Positions 59,598 to 64,000 of a DNA stretch of 64,000 bases are shown here, piece after piece. Numbering within the stretch: position 1 is the first letter of the stretch; every line of letters starts with the position of its first letter. This DNA is from Actibacterium sp. 188UL27-1 (GTDB lineage Bacteria > Pseudomonadota > Alphaproteobacteria > Rhodobacterales > Rhodobacteraceae), in contig NZ_JAFEUL010000002.1 in NCBI RefSeq assembly GCF_016901225.1, forward strand, positions 372,001 through 436,000, read 5' to 3'. Both the position numbers and the translations under genes were made by a program. The notes below the pieces were generated by a model, which made no database searches, was not told where the DNA came from, and worked only from the letters and a program-made list of their open reading frames with translations.

Positions 59598-61343
59598 ATG
59601 CACATCTTCGCCGATATCCACGCCCTGGTTCTGCAGACTTTGCACCGCTTGCAATCTGACGGGGTCTTGCCCGACGGCCTGGATCTGCGAAACGTCTCGG
59701 TCGAGCCACCGCGGGATGCGGCCCATGGCGACATGGCGACCAATGCCGCGATGGTCCTGGCCAAGCCCGCCAAGATGAAACCGCGCGACATCGCCGACAT
59801 CCTTGCCGCCGGGCTGCGCGACGATCCCCGGATCGAGACGGCCGACATTGCAGGACCCGGCTTTCTGAACCTGCGCCTTTCTGACACCGTCTGGGCCGAC
59901 ATCGTGCGCGCCGCGCTCACCGCGCCAGACACGTTCGGCCGCTCCCAGATGGGGCAGGGCAAGCGGGTTAACGTCGAATATGTGTCCGCCAATCCCACCG
60001 GTCCGTTGCATGTAGGCCACACACGCGGTGCCGTTTTTGGTGATGCTTTGGCCAGTCTGCTGGCCTATGTGGGGCATGAAGTCACCCGCGAATACTATAT
60101 CAATGATGGTGGCGCACAGGTCGACGTGCTGGCCCGGTCGGTTTATCTGAGATATCTCGAAGCCCATGGCAGGGACGTCGAATTCCCTGACGGGACCTAT
60201 CCCGGCGACTATCTGGTGGCTGTCGGTCAAGCGCTCAAGGATAAGGTCGATGATCAATTCCTCGACAAAGGGGAACAGTTCTGGCTCACCGAAATCCGCG
60301 AATTCGCGACCGAGGCGATGTTGGATCTGATCCGGGCCGACCTTGCCGCGCTCGGGGTCGAGATGGATGTGTTCTACTCTGAAAAATCGCTGTACGGCAC
60401 CGGCAAGATCGAACAGGCGCTGGCCGATCTCGAAGGCAAGGGCCTGCTCTACCGCGGCACGCTTGACCCACCCAAGGGCAAGACGCCCGAGGATTGGGAA
60501 CCGCGCGAACAACTGCTGTTCCGCTCCACGGCCCATGGCGATGATGTCGACCGGCCCGTGCAAAAATCCGATGGGACCTGGACCTATTTCGCCCCTGACA
60601 TTGCCTATCATTTTGACAAGGTTTCCAGGGGGTTCGACGCCCTTATTGATGTGTTTGGTGCCGATCATGGGGGCTATGTCAAGCGGATGAAGGCCGCCGT
60701 CGCCGCCGTGTCTGACGATAAAACCCCCATCGATATCAAGCTCACACAGCTGGTGCGCCTGTTCCAAAACGGCGAACCGGTAAAGATGTCCAAGCGGGCA
60801 GGCACGTTCGTCACCCTGCGCGATGTGGTTGATCAGGTCGGCGCCGATGTGACCCGTTTCGTGATGCTGACGCGCCGCAATGACGCGCCGCTGGATTTCG
60901 ATTTCGCCCATGTGCTTGAGCAGTCAAAAGACAACCCGGTCTTTTATGTTCAATATGCCCATGCCCGCGTGCAGTCGGTTTTGCGCAAGGCGCGCGAGGC
61001 CGGGATTGCCTGCGACAATGCCGATCTGGCCGCCGCCGATCTGTCGGGTCTGACCCATGACGCGGAACTGGCGGTCGCCAAAAAGCTAGCGGAATGGCCG
61101 CGCCTTGTGGAAATTGCCGCCCGCACGAATGAGCCTCACCGGATCGCCTTTTACCTGTATGATCTGGCGGGCGTGTTCCACGCGTTGTGGAACCGGGGCA
61201 ATGACGTGCCTGCCTTGCGTTTTCTGCAAGAGGATGGCGCTGCCGCCAGTCAGGCGAAAATCGCGCTGCCGCGGGCCGTCGGCGTTGTTATTTCCGCCGG
61301 TCTTGGTATTCTGGGTGTAACTCCGGCACAGGAAATGCGGTAA
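59598..61343 (+). CDS. argS: Arginyl-tRNA synthetase
   Basis: A class I aminoacyl-tRNA synthetase of 581 residues. The HIGH motif appears as [18 protein letters not shown] and the KMSKS motif as [16 protein letters not shown]. The N-terminal Arg-tRNA recognition domain and the C-terminal DALR anticodon-binding domain (ending [11 protein letters not shown]) are present. The ATG at 59598 follows CCGGAG; the frame is open for 20 codons upstream. It leads a conserved run with the SPOR-domain gene, nagZ and scpA. Confidence 0.96.
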   Translation: MHIFADIHALVLQTLHRLQSDGVLPDGLDLRNVSVEPPRDAAHGDMATNAAMVLAKPAKMKPRDIADILAAGLRDDPRIETADIAGPGFLNLRLSDTVWADIVRAALTAPDTFGRSQMGQGKRVNVEYVSANPTGPLHVGHTRGAVFGDALASLLAYVGHEVTREYYINDGGAQVDVLARSVYLRYLEAHGRDVEFPDGTYPGDYLVAVGQALKDKVDDQFLDKGEQFWLTEIREFATEAMLDLIRADLAALGVEMDVFYSEKSLYGTGKIEQALADLEGKGLLYRGTLDPPKGKTPEDWEPREQLLFRSTAHGDDVDRPVQKSDGTWTYFAPDIAYHFDKVSRGFDALIDVFGADHGGYVKRMKAAVAAVSDDKTPIDIKLTQLVRLFQNGEPVKMSKRAGTFVTLRDVVDQVGADVTRFVMLTRRNDAPLDFDFAHVLEQSKDNPVFYVQYAHARVQSVLRKAREAGIACDNADLAAADLSGLTHDAELAVAKKLAEWPRLVEIAARTNEPHRIAFYLYDLAGVFHALWNRGNDVPALRFLQEDGAAASQAKIALPRAVGVVISAGLGILGVTPAQEMR

Positions 61344-61451
61344 CAGCCGCGCCAGACCGGGGACACCCGGTCCACAACCGGGTCGAGATGAGGCAGACCC
61401 GGTAAAGGCGCACCAAAGCTCCGCCCGGGCCACAGGTATACGAGGCGGAGT

Positions 61452-62396
61452 ATGGTTCAATCCACGATGGATCCCCGAAACGGTGACAGCCAGTACCGGG
61501 CCGGGTCGAATGACGGTCTGGTCGAAGGTGCAAGCCTGCTGAATTGGGTTGGCGCAATCGTGTCGCTGGCTTTGGTTGCGGCGCTGATCACCTGGGGCTA
61601 TCAGCTGGCCGTGCGCGATGTTTCGGGCGTGCCCGTGATCCGCGCGCTGGATGGCCCGATGCGGGTGCAGCCTGAAAATCCAGGCGGGCGCGTGGCCGAA
61701 CACCAGGGGCTTGCCGTCAACTCGGTCCAGTCTGCTGGTGTCGCGGAGGCCCCGGCGGATCGGCTTGTTCTCGCGCCCGAAGCTGCTGACCTGGCGGACG
61801 AAGATCAACCGCGCACGCGGCTGGTTACCCCGCAGGATACGCCCTCGGCTGAGGCTGAGGCTGGGGCGGAAACCGCCACCACCGCCTCTGACACAACGCC
61901 CGAGATCACGCAGGCCCCGCCCGTCGATCCGATCGAAGCCGCCGTGCGCCTGGCCAACGGCCCGGGGGCCGCGAATGCCACTGCACAAGAGGGTGCGGCA
62001 GACGATCTGGGGCCAGGTCTGAAACGCTCGATCATTCCGCAACGCCGCCCCGCCTCCCGGCCGGCAGCACCTACCGCGAGCGTCGAAGAAGCGACCCGCG
62101 CGGCCGCTGCCCCCACCGCCATTGCCGCTTCCACCGTGCCCAGCGGCACGCGGTTGGTCCAGCTGGGCGCGCCGGACACGGCCGCAGCGGCCCGCCAGCT
62201 GTGGGCGGATCTGTCCCAAGGCAGCTTCCGACCGCTGATGGAAGACAAGCAGATGCTGATCCAGGAGGCTGTTTCCGGCGGAAAAACCTTCTACCGCCTG
62301 CGCGCCATGGGGTTCACCGATCTGTCCGATGCGCGCCGGTTCTGTGCGGCCCTGGTCGCCGAACGGGCCGAATGCATTCCGGTCGTCGCCCGGTGA
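61452..62396 (+). CDS. SPOR-domain membrane protein
   Basis: A 314-residue protein anchored by one N-terminal helix (about residues 33-55). A long alanine-, proline- and acid-rich linker follows, then a C-terminal SPOR domain (about 230-314, RLVQLGAPDTAAAARQLW to CAALVAERAECIPV). SPOR domains bind denuded septal peptidoglycan, so the protein is probably a cell-division or cell-wall factor. GAGG lies six bases before the ATG. Its stop overlaps the nagZ start (GTGA). Confidence 0.9.
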   Translation: MVQSTMDPRNGDSQYRAGSNDGLVEGASLLNWVGAIVSLALVAALITWGYQLAVRDVSGVPVIRALDGPMRVQPENPGGRVAEHQGLAVNSVQSAGVAEAPADRLVLAPEAADLADEDQPRTRLVTPQDTPSAEAEAGAETATTASDTTPEITQAPPVDPIEAAVRLANGPGAANATAQEGAADDLGPGLKRSIIPQRRPASRPAAPTASVEEATRAAAAPTAIAASTVPSGTRLVQLGAPDTAAAARQLWADLSQGSFRPLMEDKQMLIQEAVSGGKTFYRLRAMGFTDLSDARRFCAALVAERAECIPVVAR

Positions 62397-63406
62397 GTGC
62401 GCAAGGGGCCTACATCCTGGGATGCCGCGGCACCTGGCTGCGCGACCGGGAAAAGGCCTTTTTTGCAGATGCCAATCCCTGGGGCTTCATTCTGTTTGCC
62501 CGCAACATGGAAACCCCGGCGCAAGTGCGGGCGCTTTGTACGGATCTGCGCCAGACCGTGGGCCGCAATGCGCCCATCCTGATCGATCAGGAAGGCGGGC
62601 GGGTCCAGCGGATGGAGCGGCCCTATTGGCGCAAATACCTGCCTCCGCTGGATCAAATCACCCGCTCGGCACCCGAGGATATGGTACGCGGGATGTATTT
62701 GCGCGCCCGCCTGATCGCGGCGGAGCTTCACAGCGTGGGCATCGATGTCAATTGCGCACCGGTGGCCGATATCATCACTGACCGCACCCACCGCTTTTTG
62801 CGCAACCGCTGTTATGGCGCGGATGCCCAGACGGTGCTGGATGCCGCGCGGGCCGTGGCCCAGGGCTCCCTGGATGGCGGCGTGCTGCCGGTGATGAAAC
62901 ATGTGCCGGGCCATGGACGGGCCTTTGTCGACAGCCATCACGAGCCGCCCCATGTGAATATCGATCTCAACACCCTGGCGGCAACCGATTTCGTGCCCTT
63001 TGCCGGGTTATCCGATCTGCCACTGGCCATGACCGGTCACATGATCTTTGACCAGATCGATCCGGGCGTGCCGACGACGGCCTCGGCCAAGATGGTCAGG
63101 ATCATACGGGACATGATCCGCTTTGACGGGCTTCTGATGACCGACGATATCTCGATGGAGGCATTGTCCGGCACCGTGGCCGACCGCAGCTTGGCCGCCA
63201 TTCGTGCCGGGGTGGATATCAGCCTGCATTGCAACGGCAACCTTGATCAGATGGAATCCGTGGCAGAGACTGTGGGCTTGATGACACCCGCCGCGCAGGC
63301 GCGTGCCGACGGCGCCTTGGCGCAGCGCCGTGCGCCCGACGCCATCGATGTGCCGGCCCTGGAGGAAGAGTTGAATTCGTTGGTGGAAGGGGCGTTCAGT
63401 GGCTGA
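62393..63406 (+). CDS. nagZ: Beta-N-acetylhexosaminidase
   Basis: A 337-residue glycoside hydrolase of family 3 that removes N-acetylglucosamine from muropeptides during cell-wall recycling. Hallmarks are LIDQEGGRVQRM near residue 63, the MKHVPGHGRAFVDSHHE loop near 167 with its catalytic Asp-His pair, and the nucleophile in LLMTDDISMEAL near 245. The GTG at 62393 overlaps the upstream stop and starts the domain; the longer frame from 62201 lies inside the SPOR gene. No signal peptide, as expected of cytoplasmic NagZ. Confidence 0.93.
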   Translation: MSAQGAYILGCRGTWLRDREKAFFADANPWGFILFARNMETPAQVRALCTDLRQTVGRNAPILIDQEGGRVQRMERPYWRKYLPPLDQITRSAPEDMVRGMYLRARLIAAELHSVGIDVNCAPVADIITDRTHRFLRNRCYGADAQTVLDAARAVAQGSLDGGVLPVMKHVPGHGRAFVDSHHEPPHVNIDLNTLAATDFVPFAGLSDLPLAMTGHMIFDQIDPGVPTTASAKMVRIIRDMIRFDGLLMTDDISMEALSGTVADRSLAAIRAGVDISLHCNGNLDQMESVAETVGLMTPAAQARADGALAQRRAPDAIDVPALEEELNSLVEGAFSG

Positions 63407-64000
63407 AGACGGAACCCGCATTCTGGAAGATACCGTCGCCTCCCGCCTCGCGGCAGAGGCGCTGATCGTCGATGTGGACGGGTTCGAGGGCCCGCTGGAC
63501 CTGCTGCTGACCCTCAGCCGCACGCAAAAAGTGGACCTGCGCAAGATCTCGATCCTGCAATTGGCCGAGCAATATCTGGTCTTTGTCGAAAAGGCCAAGG
63601 AACTGCGGATCGAACTGGCGGCCGATTACCTGGTGATGGCGGCCTGGCTTGCCTTCCTCAAATCCCGCCTGCTCCTGCCGCCCGATCCCAAGGATGAGGG
63701 CCCATCGGGCGAAGAACTTGCCGCTCACCTCGCCTTTCAGCTCGAACGACTGGCTGCCATGCGGGAGGCCGCAGCGAAACTGATGGCGCGCGATCAAAAA
63801 GGGCGCGATTTCTTTGCCCGTGGCATACCCGAAGATGTCACCCGCATCCGCCGGATCACCTGGTCGGCCAACCTGATGGACCTGATGCAGGCCTATGCGC
63901 GTATCCGGACCAAGGATGAATTTCGTCCCTATGTCATGGATCGCGACAGCGTTTACACCATGGAACAGGCGCTGGAGCGGCTGCGCGGGCTGATCGGCTA
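63399..64000 (+). CDS. scpA: Segregation and condensation protein A, 3' end beyond the window
   Basis: The first 200 codons of ScpA, the kleisin subunit that links SMC and ScpB in chromosome condensation. The N-terminal core is visible: DVDGFEGPLDLLLTLSRTQK, then ILQLAEQYLVFVEKAKEL and LAADYLVMAAWLAFLKSRLL. The GTG at 63399 overlaps the nagZ stop by eight bases, with GGAAGGGG upstream. The frame is open to the last base of the window, so the C-terminal part, usually some 60 more residues, lies outside. Confidence 0.93.
   Translation, partial: MAEDGTRILEDTVASRLAAEALIVDVDGFEGPLDLLLTLSRTQKVDLRKISILQLAEQYLVFVEKAKELRIELAADYLVMAAWLAFLKSRLLLPPDPKDEGPSGEELAAHLAFQLERLAAMREAAAKLMARDQKGRDFFARGIPEDVTRIRRITWSANLMDLMQAYARIRTKDEFRPYVMDRDSVYTMEQALERLRGLIG

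Noticed and set aside
59565-60911. A 448-residue minus-strand frame opposite argS
   Set aside because: argS is certain from its HIGH and KMSK motifs; the opposite frame shows no family pattern.

Overview
The window is a 64 kb, GC-rich, gene-dense chromosomal stretch from an alphaproteobacterium, almost certainly of the order Rhodobacterales (Roseobacter-like). The evidence is the gene content and style: a fused LivH-LivM permease, an Fdh3-type formate dehydrogenase cluster with DUF3305/DUF3306 genes, a VPLPA-like C-terminal sorting signal, glpX next to recJ, argS-SPOR-nagZ-scpA in order, and many 4-base ATGA/GTGA overlaps. No rRNA, CRISPR array, prophage or replication origin was seen; there is one tRNA, tRNA-Glu(UUC).

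Layout. 0.1-8.7 kb: a LysR regulator diverges from a dipeptide-use operon (M19 dipeptidase, five-part Dpp/Opp ABC transporter, a VOC protein) that also carries an AlaE-type L-alanine exporter between the two permease genes. 9.1-12.3 kb: a phosphate-binding-protein/OmpA fusion and a secreted PilJ-N/Cache sensor-like protein, closed by a strong terminator. 12.4-28.3 kb: the most interesting region, a putative pyridine-carboxylate (nicotinate-type) catabolic regulon. One arm encodes a Rieske oxygenase, a branched-chain-type ABC importer and a flavin-binding-fold protein. The other encodes a molybdenum hydroxylase, a 6-hydroxynicotinate-reductase-like protein, a UPF0280 protein and two DUF1185 paralogues, with an enamidase diverging from it. 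A MarR gene sits beside the first arm. A palindrome (TTGTTTG-N4-CAAACAA) in the marR/oxygenase promoter region recurs, imperfectly, in the enamidase promoter region, which ties both arms together. 28.3-29.3 kb: a degenerate IS6-family element with a nested partial copy, lying between the enamidase gene and its probable terminator.

29.5-40.3 kb: a periplasmic, Tat-exported formate dehydrogenase (FdhA, FdhB) with its chaperones and accessory genes (DUF6505-like, biotin-ligase-like, Mrp, c-type cytochrome, multi-cluster ferredoxin, DUF3305, DUF3306, TorD, small Tat protein). No membrane gamma subunit follows. 40.3-41.3 kb: a structured repeat-like segment, a small conserved protein and tRNA-Glu. 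41.4-48.7 kb: housekeeping genes (recJ, glpX, pepN) and a VOC/WYL-regulator pair. 48.7-57 kb: a membrane protein, a small Cys-containing secreted protein, photolyase, a VPLPA-like protein, a hydrolase, a 50-residue DUF2256 protein, malate synthase G, an AspH-type hydroxylase and a small membrane protein. 57.2-64 kb: an MHYT-GGDEF-EAL protein, argS, a SPOR-domain protein, nagZ and the start of scpA, cut by the window edge.

Readings rest on conserved motifs, gene order and remembered families; no database search was possible. Start codons were moved from the longest reading frame where a ribosome binding site or an overlap with the upstream stop argued for it.
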